Shown: positions 25,211 through 34,027, numbered from the stretch's first letter. The stretch: DNA of 64,000 nt from Oscillatoriales cyanobacterium (GCA_011390955.1 JAABRM010000002.1:124001-188000), one strand, 5' to 3'. Notes: generated by a model not told the origin, from the sequence alone. A program made the numbers and translations.

Positions 25211-25858
25211 ATGAACACTTTATCTTCTTTAGGTCTAGGAACCAGCTTCATCGCCGCTAGTGTCACCGCTGCTGTGGTAGCAGTCGCGCCAGCCCAAGCC
25301 GGTGTGTTGACTCTTGGTGCTGGTGACATCCTTAATATCACTGGTCAATCTACATTCGACCTTACTTCTGACATATCTTTTCAAACGATTGACTTCTTAA
25401 CTGGACAAGTTGAATCCAATTCAACGGGTGGATTCTACACAAATTATGTTGCGGGAGATGCGACTCTTAAAGCAATCGGCGACATCGACATTACTCAGAT
25501 TACTGGTTTTTCATACAGTGGTGTAGCAACTAATCCCCTACTGGTGTTTTCTGATGGCGTCAAATTTGTCGCTAATAGTCCTTTCAGTGTTACTCGTGCA
25601 GCTAATGGGGAATATGGCCTTGCCTTGAATGTCACCCCATTTTCAGGAACTTTCGTAAATGCTGATGGTGTGACCGGGGCACGGGGACTCTTCTCGGCTC
25701 AACAATTTTTTAATGGTGATGGCAGTTACTCTATGACCATCAAGACTACAGATGTACCGGAACCTTTGACCATTATGGGAAGTGGTTTGGCCCTGGGATT
25801 TGGTGGCTTATTCCAACGTAAAAATGCCGCCAAGCGCAAAAATCAAAAATCTGCTTAA
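25211..25858 (+). CDS. PEP-CTERM sorted protein, paralogue 4 with unrelated middle domain
   Basis: A 215-residue secreted protein. The first 31 residues (signal peptide through APAQA) and the last 35 (VPEPLTIMG, hydrophobic segment, FQRKNAAKRKNQKSA) are almost identical to paralogues 2 and 3. The mature part (about 32-175; LGAGDILNITGQSTFDL, VKFVANSPFSVTR) is not alignable with them by eye. It looks like a new exported domain joined to the same export and sorting cassette by recombination. The middle is threonine- and glycine-rich with predicted strands; I do not recognise it. Its upstream region also differs from the other genes. Confidence 0.88.
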   Translation: MNTLSSLGLGTSFIAASVTAAVVAVAPAQAGVLTLGAGDILNITGQSTFDLTSDISFQTIDFLTGQVESNSTGGFYTNYVAGDATLKAIGDIDITQITGFSYSGVATNPLLVFSDGVKFVANSPFSVTRAANGEYGLALNVTPFSGTFVNADGVTGARGLFSAQQFFNGDGSYSMTIKTTDVPEPLTIMGSGLALGFGGLFQRKNAAKRKNQKSA

Positions 25859-25861
25859 TGT

Positions 25862-25899
25862 CTAACCGATAAGAACGGGAGAGTCTCCGCTTAGGTTAG
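25862..25899. repeat. Inverted repeat after PEP-CTERM gene 4
   Basis: CTAACC, AAG and CGGGAGA on the left pair with TCTCCG, CTTA and GGTTAG on the right. There is no T run, so it is a processing or weak termination signal at most. Confidence 0.45.
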
Positions 25900-26122
25900 T
25901 GTGTCCGGTCGTATTCAGCAGGGACTTCCCGCAATTTAATATCAGGTAGCATGATTATATTTAACTTTGATCGATGCCCTCGTATTTTAAGTTTTTCACT
26001 TAAAAATACGGGGTATTTTAGTTTGAGCGATCGCCCTCTCCTGAAAAACCCGAAATCGCTGAACGGAGCCGTGCTACTGTAAAAATATTCGCAGATTCTC
26101 CAGGGCGTCCTATTGAATATCG

Positions 26123-27181
26123 ATGATAAATAAGATTCAGCAATCGATCGGCTTTGTGTTGTTGATGATTTTGGTGATGGGAATGACGATCGCCCCCAGT
26201 CACAGAAACCGGGTTTCTGCTCCCCCGGCAACTATTCCCACCCCTGAACTTGTCTCCGAATTCTCACCCATTAAGACAGAGGAAGCCCCAAAACCACCGG
26301 AAACATCGTCACCGATTGATTTTCCTACGATATCTTCTAAGAGAATCTTTACCGACTTAGAGAACTTGGCTTTTGAGCGTTATTCTGAATCACAACGAGA
26401 ACAAGCCCGTCAATATATTATTGAACAATTACAAGCAGCGGGATGGGAAACCCAACAGCAAGAGTTTGAGGGCGGAATTAACCTCTATGCCGATCGCCCC
26501 GGAACTGACCCAGACCCTGGGACTATTTTAGTGGCGGCCCATTATGATACGGTGGCGTTTTCTCCGGGCGCCGATGATAATGCCACGGGAGTGGCTGCGG
26601 TTTTAGAAGTTGCTCGTTTATTAAAAGATAGAGAAACGGCGCGATCGCTGCGAGTGGCCTTTTTTGACCAAGAAGAAAGTGGACTCTGGGGCAGTTTGGC
26701 CTTTGCGGGCAATGAGCAACTCCGCGCTAACTTAAAAGGGGTGATAATTGCTGACATGATTGGCTATGCTTGCCATATTCCCGGATGTCAAAGCTATCCT
26801 GCCAATATCCCGGTTACTCCCCCTAGCAACAAAGGGGATTTTATTGTGGTGATTGGTGATGCGGAACATTTACCCTTACTCAATACCTTCAATTCTGTAA
26901 AAACTGACGCGATCGCCAGTAAAAACATTCACACCAGCCCAGTTTTGACCATACCCATTCCGTTAAAAGGGATTTTAACCCCAGATACCTTGCGTAGCGA
27001 CCATGCACCTTTCTGGTATCAAGGGATTGGGGCAGTCTTGGTGACGGATACGGCCAACCTTCGCAATCCCCATTATCATCAGCCCACGGATGTGGTGGAA
27101 AATATCGATCGCGAGTTTTTTCTCGGTTCGGCGCAACTCATTCTCAACAGCACTACTACTTTATTAGAAAGTCGCCTTTAG
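26123..27181 (+). CDS. Secreted M28 family zinc aminopeptidase
   Basis: A 352-residue peptidase with a hydrophobic signal or anchor (residues 8-24). The metal ligands of the M28 family are present: H140 and D142 in AAHYDT, D151/D152 in GADDN, E184/E185 in DQEESG, D211 in IADMIGY, and a late histidine in DHAPFW. These enzymes remove N-terminal residues from peptides or short substrates outside the cytoplasm. Residues 28-33 (RNRVSA) come from a CAGAAACCGGGTTTCTG palindrome, a dispersed repeat read in frame just after the signal. It follows the PEP-CTERM cluster in the same direction by about 260 bp, but a functional link is only a guess. Confidence 0.9.
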   Translation: MINKIQQSIGFVLLMILVMGMTIAPSHRNRVSAPPATIPTPELVSEFSPIKTEEAPKPPETSSPIDFPTISSKRIFTDLENLAFERYSESQREQARQYIIEQLQAAGWETQQQEFEGGINLYADRPGTDPDPGTILVAAHYDTVAFSPGADDNATGVAAVLEVARLLKDRETARSLRVAFFDQEESGLWGSLAFAGNEQLRANLKGVIIADMIGYACHIPGCQSYPANIPVTPPSNKGDFIVVIGDAEHLPLLNTFNSVKTDAIASKNIHTSPVLTIPIPLKGILTPDTLRSDHAPFWYQGIGAVLVTDTANLRNPHYHQPTDVVENIDREFFLGSAQLILNSTTTLLESRL

Positions 27182-27577
27182 AAACCGCTTTTAGCCACTG
27201 CCTTGAGAAACCTTAGAGGCGGGTTCCACATTTCTGAGGGCAAAGGAAATTGTCGTTTATTCCCGATGCTTTCTGAATCAAGAACACAGCCTATTCCCCA
27301 CTTCCTACTACCTACTTCCTACTGCCTATTATCTGTTAAAAATTTCCCCATCTCAAATTGATCCCTTCCCCAGGACAAGCACTAGAGATTATCTAATGAT
27401 AATGATTAGTCACATTGCCGGATTCCCCCTCAGTTTTGCCCAGGCAATGATCTCTGTCACCAGGTTAAGTGAGAACGATCGTTGGGGATCGAGGATTAAA
27501 ATTACTTAATCTTTCTGGCCAATCAAAGATAATGTAAATATAGAGAAACTTCCAGAAAAATCTCGTATCTTAGGCAA
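27182..27577. other. Intergenic, no gene seen
   Basis: It contains CCTACTTCCTACTGCCTA direct repeats near 27303-27330. No coding frame or clear terminator was identified. Confidence 0.4.
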
Positions 27578-27784
27578 ATGATAGTTTACGTTAATTTTTA
27601 TAAACAAACCATCTCAGAAATCTTTTATCAAATCTGGCAAACGAAACAAATCAGCGCCCGCCATCGATGGGGATTAATGTCTGCTCTCATGCAAGATTCT
27701 CTGAGCGAAGATGAGCGGGATGCCATTGACCGACTGTTGCACGCCGTTCGGCGCGGATGGCTGCAAGTTGAGGACGAAGCTTGA
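27578..27784 (+). CDS. Small conserved cyanobacterial protein, function unknown
   Basis: A 68-residue helical protein. The second half (MQDSLSEDERDAIDRLLHAVRRGWLQVED) resembles short proteins I recall from other cyanobacteria with a conserved LL.A.RRGWL ending. No domain function is known. It has no signal peptide or membrane segment. It stands alone, followed by a perfect 12-bp hairpin, which supports its being a real transcription unit. The start is the ATG at 27578. Confidence 0.65.
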   Translation: MIVYVNFYKQTISEIFYQIWQTKQISARHRWGLMSALMQDSLSEDERDAIDRLLHAVRRGWLQVEDEA

Positions 27785-27878
27785 TTTCCTAGAGTGGTTT
27801 CACCGATTGATATCTCCTAGTTGGCTGCTTTCCTCTGTGAACAGCGAAAGTCCAGGTTTACATTTGAATCATCTCACC

Positions 27879-27925
27879 AGATCCGCGATCTCTGATTCCA
27901 GGCGATCGCGGATCTCTTTAATTTA
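27879..27925 (+). terminator. Hairpin terminator
   Basis: AGATCCGCGATC pairs perfectly with GATCGCGGATCT across 13 bases and is followed by CTTTAATTT. It lies about 95 bp after the small gene at 27578-27784. Confidence 0.7.
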
Positions 27926-28106
27926 CTTTAATTAATCGATCTAATAACAAGTTGCTTATTCTTTACACTATATCAACCCTCTAAATATTAAAAAATTAGA
28001 AAAAATTATGAGACTAACCAGCCGGTTAGCTTAAAATCAACCCACTAATGTTAAAATTTGTAAACTAAGTTAATATTAATTTCATAGACCAGGACTTTTT
28101 TAACCT

Positions 28107-28442
28107 ATGACCCCCCCGAATCCAGGCGAATCAGAATTACTCAAAAACCTCCTCGAACCGTTACTAGAGGACTTCCACTATTGGTTTGGGCGATCGCGGA
28201 CTTTGCTCGAAACGGAGAAAATTGACTTTCTGGGTGCAGAAAAACAAGCGGATATGCTATCACGAGTGCAAACAGCATCAGAAGAAGTCAAAATCGCCAA
28301 GCAGCTTTTTCTGGTCACCAATGGTCAAGCAGGAGTGCAAATGCAGGTACTCATGCCCTGGCATAGACTTTTGACCGAGTGCTGGCAAGTCAGTATCCGC
28401 TTTCGTCAAGAACAAGTGGGACAAAAGGAATCAGAACCATAG
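28107..28442 (+). CDS. DUF2605 family protein
   Basis: A 111-residue soluble protein typical of the cyanobacterial DUF2605 family. Recognisable parts are LLKNLLEPLLEDFHYWFGRSRTLLE near the N-terminus, then a helical AEKQADMLSRV segment and MQVLMPWHRLLTECW. No biochemical role is known. It is followed 158 bp downstream by a DUF2973 gene, another cyanobacterium-specific family that I believe is often its neighbour. The start is the ATG at 28107; no strong ribosome site is visible. Confidence 0.75.
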   Translation: MTPPNPGESELLKNLLEPLLEDFHYWFGRSRTLLETEKIDFLGAEKQADMLSRVQTASEEVKIAKQLFLVTNGQAGVQMQVLMPWHRLLTECWQVSIRFRQEQVGQKESEP

Positions 28443-28600
28443 GTTCAACGCCTTCTGTTGAAGAAAAAGCGATTTTAACCGAAAATTAAGATTAGAGTTT
28501 CGCTACACAAAAGCCCAGGGCATACCCCGCAGCAAAGCAGGCGATCGAAACCGCGATCGCTCACCGGATAAAACAACAAATACACTGGAGGATACACGCG

Positions 28601-28927
28601 ATGCTACACCTACTTTATATTCTCGCTTTTACTGGCCTAGCAATTCTGGCAGTAGGTAACTTAGTCCGTAGTCTGATTACATTAAGTGCCGAATCACAAA
28701 GAGGCTACCAAGACGGCAATTGGAACCAAAATTCTCCCTTATCTCCCGTTGCCTCCACGCGGTCTCGACGAGTGCCTCACCCAGAATTTTTAGACGATCA
28801 AGGGAATCTGGTGAATGAACCCTTGTTAGTAATGAAATCAATGACGGTAGAAGATGCCCGTCAGAAATTAGATGAGCTTTATAATTCTTCTCCAAGTGGC
28901 AACAGTGAACCAAAGGAACAAGCCTAA
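28601..28927 (+). CDS. DUF2973 family membrane protein
   Basis: A 108-residue protein with one N-terminal membrane segment (LLYILAFTGLAILAVGNLV) and a cytoplasmic part ending in HPEFLDDQGNLVNEPLLVMKSMTVEDARQKLDELY. This tail is characteristic of the cyanobacterial DUF2973 family. Its function is unknown. GGAGG lies 10 bases before the ATG. A strong terminator follows directly. It may be cotranscribed with the DUF2605 gene upstream. Confidence 0.78.
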   Translation: MLHLLYILAFTGLAILAVGNLVRSLITLSAESQRGYQDGNWNQNSPLSPVASTRSRRVPHPEFLDDQGNLVNEPLLVMKSMTVEDARQKLDELYNSSPSGNSEPKEQA

Positions 28928-28950
28928 TTGGTTTAATCATAAAAACTGCC

Positions 28951-28992
28951 AAAATTAAGACTTGAGAATCATCACTCAGGTCTTAATTTTTT
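28951..28992 (+). terminator. Strong hairpin terminator after DUF2973 gene
   Basis: AAAATTAAGAC...TGAG and CTCA...GTCTTAATTTT form a long stem ending in TTTTTT. Confidence 0.85.
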
Positions 28993-29020
28993 GGGGATAT
29001 TCAGCTTATGACGATCGCTG

Positions 29021-29530
29021 GTAATTATAGCCCTTAACATTCGTAGGGTGGGCAAAAAATTTTAACCAACCTACCATAATATATGATGGTTGACTTTTGC
29101 CCACCCTACAATATAAATACTGGTAATTATAGCCCTTAACATTCGTAGGGTGGGCAAAAAATTTTAACCAACCTACCATAATATATGATGGTTGACTTTT
29201 GCCCACCCTACAATATAAATACTGGTAATTATAGCCCTTAACATTCGTAGGGTGGGCAAAAAATTTTAACCAACCTACCATAATATATGATGGTTGACTT
29301 TTGCCCACCCTACAATATAAATACTGGTAATTATAGCCCTTAACATTCGTAGGGTGGGCAAAAAATTTTAACCAACCTACCATAATATATGATGGTTGAC
29401 TTTTGCCCACCCTACAATATAAATACTGGTAATTATAGCCCTTAACATTCGTAGGGTGGGCAAAAAATTTTAACCAACCTACCATAATATATGATGGTTG
29501 ACTTTTGCCCACCCTACAATATAAATACTG
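29021..29530. repeat. Perfect tandem repeat, five copies of 102 bp
   Basis: GTAATTATAGCCCTTAACAT starts at 29021, 29123, 29225, 29327 and 29429. The five units appear identical. Each contains a GTAGGGTGGGCAA arm and a TTGCCCACCCTAC arm around an inner TTAACCAACC/GGTTGA palindrome, so each can fold as a hairpin. Because 102 is a multiple of three, an open frame crosses the array on the minus strand, but it lacks a start site and is not called as a gene. Confidence 0.95.
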
Positions 29531-29556
29531 GATTCCCGCCTTCGCGGGAATGACAG
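29529..29556. repeat. ATTCCCGCCTTCGCGGGAATGACA palindrome
   Basis: It directly joins the end of the 102-bp array. It belongs to the same palindrome family as 16656-16770 and the MITE-A cores. Confidence 0.75.
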
Positions 29557-29698
29557 GTTGTTTTTGTACTTCATAACTATGACAATTGCTATATAGCAGC
29601 GGAGTAACCCTGATAATTGCTATATATATTTATGTCAGCCATGAGCGAGAAAAAGGTATCTTAAATAAAAATCTAGAGGACAATTAATCACCCCTGAA

Positions 29699-31138
29699 AT
29701 GATGAACACAAATCAGTTATCTGAACCACAACCGGACGCCCCAACAATGAACGAAACACTACCACCAATTAATCTATTCACCATGTTCCGTCTGGGGACA
29801 TTTCAGATGGGACTAGGAATGATGACCCTATTAACCTTGGGTGTGATTAATCGGGTAATGATTGATGAACTAAAAGTCCCGGCATTAATTGCTGCTGGTG
29901 CGATCTCCATGTATCAGTTTGTCGCCCCAGCGCGGGTCTGGTTTGGTCAAATGTCCGATGCCAAACCTGTTTTGGGGATGCACCGCACTGGCTATGTTTG
30001 GATTGGTGCATTCTTATTTACCAGCCTTTCTTTTGTAGCGTTACAAGTAGTTTGGCAACTCGGTGATAGCGTGGCGGTTAATGGCTGGACTCCAGCCAGC
30101 TATCCTTTGGGGGTAGCACTCGGAGCGATCTTTGCCCTCTACGGTTTAGCCCTGAGTATGAGTTCCACCCCGTTTGCGGCGTTATTGGTAGATATTTCTG
30201 ATGACGATAACCGTTCTAAATTGGTGAGTATTGTTTGGTCAATGCTCATGGTGGGGATTATTATTGGGGCGATCGTCAGTAGTGTTTTACTCAAGCAAAT
30301 CGCTTTAGATGCGCCGATCGCGGAATTAAAAGCCTCAATTAATCGATTGTTTATCATTATTCCGGCGATCGTATTTTCAAGTGCGATCGTTGCCACCGCT
30401 GGAGTAGAAAAAAAATATTCTCGCTATGCCATTCGTTCTACGGTTGCGAACCGAGAAGACCAAATTACCCTGGGCAAAGCCTTAAAGATTTTAACCGCCA
30501 ATCGCCAAACCGGGATCTTTTTCTTTTTCGTATTGCTAATGACGGTTAGCCTATTTATGCAAGATGCCATTCTCGAACCTTATGGCGGCGAAGTCTTTAA
30601 GATGCAAATCGCCCAAACCACTCGCCTGAATGCTTTTTCGGGCATGGGTACTCTGATTGGCATTGCCTCTACTGGTTTTTTAATTGTGCCGCGCTTGGGT
30701 AAACAAAAAACCGCTAAATACGGCTGTATTGGTGCGGGGGTTTGCTCGGGATTATTTATTATGGCCGGATTTGTGGGTCAACCGGGAATGCTCATGGGTG
30801 TCCTAGTTTTATTTGGTTTGCTATCAGGCATCCTGACGGCGGGAGTCTTAAGCTTAATGTTAGATTTGACAGCAGCGGAAACAGCAGGTACATTTATTGG
30901 CGCATGGGGATTAGCTCAGGCAATTGCCAGAGGACTTTCGACAGTGTTGGGGGGTGGAATTCTGGATATTGGTCGAATTCTATTCACCGAACCAGTTCTA
31001 GCTTACGGCACGGTGTTTGCTACCCAAGCAGTTGGAATGATCTTGTCGATTATCTTGCTTAACCAGGTAAATATCCAAGAGTTTCGCGATAATGCAAGGG
31101 CAACAATTATGACGATCATCGAAGGTGAACTAGACTGA
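29699..31138 (+). CDS. BCD/PucC family MFS transporter (pigment-related)
   Basis: A 479-residue polytopic protein with about twelve membrane segments. It matches the PucC/BCD branch of the major facilitator superfamily: FRLGTFQMGLGMMTLLTLGVINRVMIDELKVPA at the start, then SDAKPVLGMHRTGYVWIGAFLF and MQDAILEPYGGEVF. Members are associated with bacteriochlorophyll or chlorophyll transport or light-harvesting assembly; the transported molecule in cyanobacteria is not settled. A short hydrophilic N-terminal tail precedes the first membrane segment. The ATG at 29699 is used, but ATG at 29702 or 29747 is possible. An inositol-phosphatase-family gene follows 128 bp downstream on the same strand. Confidence 0.9.
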   Translation: MMNTNQLSEPQPDAPTMNETLPPINLFTMFRLGTFQMGLGMMTLLTLGVINRVMIDELKVPALIAAGAISMYQFVAPARVWFGQMSDAKPVLGMHRTGYVWIGAFLFTSLSFVALQVVWQLGDSVAVNGWTPASYPLGVALGAIFALYGLALSMSSTPFAALLVDISDDDNRSKLVSIVWSMLMVGIIIGAIVSSVLLKQIALDAPIAELKASINRLFIIIPAIVFSSAIVATAGVEKKYSRYAIRSTVANREDQITLGKALKILTANRQTGIFFFFVLLMTVSLFMQDAILEPYGGEVFKMQIAQTTRLNAFSGMGTLIGIASTGFLIVPRLGKQKTAKYGCIGAGVCSGLFIMAGFVGQPGMLMGVLVLFGLLSGILTAGVLSLMLDLTAAETAGTFIGAWGLAQAIARGLSTVLGGGILDIGRILFTEPVLAYGTVFATQAVGMILSIILLNQVNIQEFRDNARATIMTIIEGELD

Positions 31139-31266
31139 TTGTTTGGCCATCTCTAATGGGTTTTATGTGGATGATCTGGCTGAGAATCCACCGCGATCGA
31201 TCGATTGACCGTATATACAGATTGCATTAACTTTGACCATTGAATTCGACCATTGACCACTGACTA

Positions 31267-32079
31267 ATGAAAGATTTTTGGGATCAAGTCTTAAATTTTG
31301 CTAAGACCACCTGTAACAAAGTGGGCAGTGAACTGCTTGCGGATTTTGGCCAGGTTCAGCCTTCGGAAAAGAAAGATGGCAGCTTAATTACCCAGTCGGA
31401 TAAATGGGCTGATGAGGAATTGTGCAAGGCGATCGCATTTCATTTTCCCGATCGCGGGATTTTGAGTGAGGAAAGCCAGCGGATCTTTCCCAATTCCGAA
31501 TGGTGTTGGGTGGTCGATCCGCTTGATGGCACCACCAACTTTGCTCGTGGCATTCCCCTGTGGGGGATTTCTTTGGGATTACTATATCGGGGTATTCCGG
31601 TATTTGGTTACATCTATATGCCCCCCCTGGGAACTTCTTTTCATGGCTTTTGGTATGGTCAAACCGATCTAAAAGGGCCTAGGGGTGCGTTTCGGAATCA
31701 TCGTCCGATCGAAACTTGTTCTGATGAACCGACTCACAATCACTTTTTTAATTTTTGTTCTCGCAGTATTCCGATCGTCCAGCATCCTTTTCCCTGCAAA
31801 ATTCGCTTATTAGGCGTCGCGAGTTACAATTTTCTTTGCGTGGCCGCCGGTTCAACTATTGGCGGAGTGGAAGCAACACCCAAAGTTTGGGATATTTGTG
31901 GGGCTTATCCCATTGTCAAAGCGGCAGGTGGAGTGTGGCAGCCGTTGGATCGTGCCGAGATTTTTCCCCTGAAACCCGGTGAAGATTATAGCGATCGCAA
32001 TTTTCCGGCCTTAGTCGTGGCGAAACCAGAATTATTGCCAATTTTTCAACCTTTGGTGGCATCTTTGGGCGAAAGTTAA
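31267..32079 (+). CDS. Inositol monophosphatase family protein
   Basis: A 270-residue Mg2+-dependent phosphatase of the IMPase superfamily. The signature WVVDPLDGTTNFARG (about residues 79-93) and the second motif VWDICGAYPIVKAAGG (about 209-224) are intact, with EES (about 66-68) as the first metal ligand. The substrate may be inositol, histidinol or fructose-type phosphates; sequence alone does not decide. It has no signal peptide. It may be cotranscribed with the upstream transporter gene, though the gap of 128 bp leaves room for a promoter. Confidence 0.9.
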   Translation: MKDFWDQVLNFAKTTCNKVGSELLADFGQVQPSEKKDGSLITQSDKWADEELCKAIAFHFPDRGILSEESQRIFPNSEWCWVVDPLDGTTNFARGIPLWGISLGLLYRGIPVFGYIYMPPLGTSFHGFWYGQTDLKGPRGAFRNHRPIETCSDEPTHNHFFNFCSRSIPIVQHPFPCKIRLLGVASYNFLCVAAGSTIGGVEATPKVWDICGAYPIVKAAGGVWQPLDRAEIFPLKPGEDYSDRNFPALVVAKPELLPIFQPLVASLGES

Positions 32080-32289
32080 CCGCTACTTTTGCTGGACTTA
32101 ATTGCTGGACTTAATGATTGGACTTACGCCGATCTCAGATTTAAACCAAAAATGAATCTGGGATCGGTAGTGGGAGCAAAAATCACCTAACCGATCCACC
32201 AATCTTGATGTGTAATTCCTTAGTTAATTAAAAGTAAATTAAGCTTTTTTACCTTAAAATTTCCCATTGATATTAATAAAAATTAATCC
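32080..32289. other. Intergenic with inverted repeat
   Basis: CCGATCTCAGATT (32129) is mirrored by AATCTGGGATCGG (32155), a possible weak terminator without a T run. Otherwise no feature was seen. Confidence 0.4.
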
Positions 32290-32437
32290 TATACCATTTA
32301 CAAAAAATCATCCAACAGTCCCTAACATCCGTAGGGTGGGCAAAAAAATTTACCCACCCTACCATATACGATCGGGGAATTTTGCCCACCCTACAATATA
32401 AATACTTATTGTTGCATAAATTTTTATAAATGGTATA
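32290..32437. repeat. MITE-like element, family B, containing GTAGGGTGGGCA palindromes
   Basis: The ends TATACCATTTA and TAAATGGTATA are perfect inverted repeats. Inside, 32331-32394 is a GTAGGGTGGGCA...TGCCCACCCTAC hairpin closely related to the 102-bp unit. Confidence 0.65.
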
Positions 32438-32511
32438 AATTCGAGTAAAGCCTACTCATGGTTCGATCGCGAGAGTGATTCCCTGGCTGCGATCGCTGGG
32501 GATGAAATATA

Positions 32512-32663
32512 TAAGTAGGTGAACATAATTAATTGCATTTTTCTTTCCCCGCCGATAGGCTGTGGATTCCCGTCGGAGTTTACCCCCGCGAATGCGTGGG
32601 GCGGGAATGACAGTTTTTCCTCTAATGGGGTCTGTGGTGCATTTATTTCTGCCGGTAAACTTA
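32512..32663. repeat. MITE-like element, family A, copy 3 (inverted)
   Basis: It begins TAAGTAGGTGAACATAATTA and ends in ATTTATTTCTGCCGGTAAACTTA, opposite in orientation to copies 1 and 2. Its inner palindrome is longer (GGATTCCCGTCGGAG... to GGGCGGGAATGACAG). Confidence 0.75.
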
Positions 32664-32665
32664 TG

Positions 32666-32768
32666 ATACCAATTAAAGAAAATATTGCGACAATTCACAG
32701 GTTGATTTGGGCGCTGTTCCGCCGCGCCCCTAGATTTTAAAGGTTGCATGATTTCTTCAAAATGGTAT
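32666..32768. repeat. MITE-like element, family B, short copy
   Basis: ATACCAATT at the left and AAAATGGTAT at the right are inverted. The core TTTGGGCGCTG...GCGCCCCTAGA parallels 9305-9436. It lies directly beside the family A element. Confidence 0.6.
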
Positions 32769-32818
32769 GAGAGATTAGAATCAAGTATCTAGCATGGTGA
32801 GGAAGGAGTGCAGTTGTG

Positions 32819-34027
32819 ATGACATCCGTAGAAGAAAAACTGGCACAAGAGTGGCGATCGCGCATGAACCGGGAGGCTCCAGAACATCAAAGCATTTATG
32901 ATGGCACGATCCGCTGGCTGTTAGGGGAAAACCCAGAACGGCTGAATCAATTGAACGATCGACAGCTTTTGGTGCTTTCCCAGGGCATAGAATATCGCTG
33001 GAGAATTTTGCAACAGCGCTATTTGGGCGTACCCATGACCCAAGGGTATAACCAGTTAATTCGTCGCTTGGCCAGTTTATTTTTAGTTAGGAATAAAATC
33101 CGCACTTGGGTCGCCCTGAGTCGCGATCGCCAACGCACGGTGGTGGATGTGATCCAAGAAGTAGTGCAAGAAATTTGTCAGCGCGATCGCTATATGCAAA
33201 AACAAATCGCCTGGATTAGTCAATGCACCGACGATCCCCGGTTACGCAATGCCCTGTTACTGGCAACCCTGGAAGAATATTGTCTGCGTCCAGTCCGCAA
33301 CCAGCCCCTTTTGACCTATCGTTTTTTTAATTATCTGCGGCAGTCGGGACGGGCTGGACTCACCCATGTACCCGATACCGAGTTAATTCGTTTAGTCTCC
33401 CAAGAGATTACCACCGATGATAGTGATTACCACGTCAACCTGCTGGATGCTCAAGCGATCGCCGACCATGAAGATCGACAAACCTGGGAAGAACAACAAC
33501 GGCTGCGTCAAGCGGTTTGTGCAGAATTTGCCGATTATTTGGTGAAAAAAGTCGATCCGATGGCTGGTAAATGGCTGCATTTGTATCTACAAGGTCGTTC
33601 CCCAGAAGCGATCGCCCAAGAACTCAACGTGCCAGTGAAACAAATTTATCGTTTACGGGAAAAAATCAGCTACCATGCCATGCGGATTTTTAGCCTGAAA
33701 ATTCAGCCGGAGTTAGTCACCAACTGGCTACAAACCTCTTTGACCGAACATAGTCTGGGTTTGACCCCAACTGAATGGCAAAAATATCTCGATAGTCTCA
33801 CCCCGATCCAACGGCAGATTTTATCCCAGTTAAAAGCGGGTGAACCGATCGAGGCGATCGCCACGGCGTTAAATTTGAAAACCGCTGAAGTATTGAAAGA
33901 ATGGAATCAACTATATTTAGCGGCGAAATCTCTGAGAAATTCGCGATCGGACAAATTTGTTCTTGATACACTAGGTAAACCAGATCATTTATTAGGGGAT
34001 GCGGGTACATCTATGTTCGATTCCTGA
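32819..34027 (+). CDS. HetZ-related regulator-like protein with C-terminal helix-turn-helix segments
   Basis: A 402-residue soluble, helical protein. The N-terminal 130 residues (ILQQRYLGV, RLASLFLVRNKIRTWVALSRDRQRTVVDVIQEV) and the EYCLRPVRNQPLLTYRF motif match a conserved cyanobacterial family that I recall as HetZ-related protein 2. Two sigma-factor-like helix-turn-helix segments follow: GRSPEAIAQELNVPVKQIYRLREK (about 258-282) and TPIQRQILSQLKAGEPIEAIATALNLKTAEV (about 325-355). HetZ itself controls heterocyst differentiation, but relatives occur in strains without heterocysts. DNA binding is inferred. The ATG at 32819 follows an AAGGAG site; a GTG one codon earlier is equally well placed. 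Confidence 0.7.
   Translation: MTSVEEKLAQEWRSRMNREAPEHQSIYDGTIRWLLGENPERLNQLNDRQLLVLSQGIEYRWRILQQRYLGVPMTQGYNQLIRRLASLFLVRNKIRTWVALSRDRQRTVVDVIQEVVQEICQRDRYMQKQIAWISQCTDDPRLRNALLLATLEEYCLRPVRNQPLLTYRFFNYLRQSGRAGLTHVPDTELIRLVSQEITTDDSDYHVNLLDAQAIADHEDRQTWEEQQRLRQAVCAEFADYLVKKVDPMAGKWLHLYLQGRSPEAIAQELNVPVKQIYRLREKISYHAMRIFSLKIQPELVTNWLQTSLTEHSLGLTPTEWQKYLDSLTPIQRQILSQLKAGEPIEAIATALNLKTAEVLKEWNQLYLAAKSLRNSRSDKFVLDTLGKPDHLLGDAGTSMFDS

Noticed and set aside
29006-29512. Minus-strand open frame with five 34-residue repeats
   Set aside because: It arises because the 102-bp unit is a multiple of three. It has no ribosome site, starts inside the repeat and consists of palindrome DNA.
32455-32500. GGTTCGATCGCGAG resembling a tRNA T-loop
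   Set aside because: No acceptor, D or anticodon stems could be built around it; the match is due to a HIP1-like sequence.
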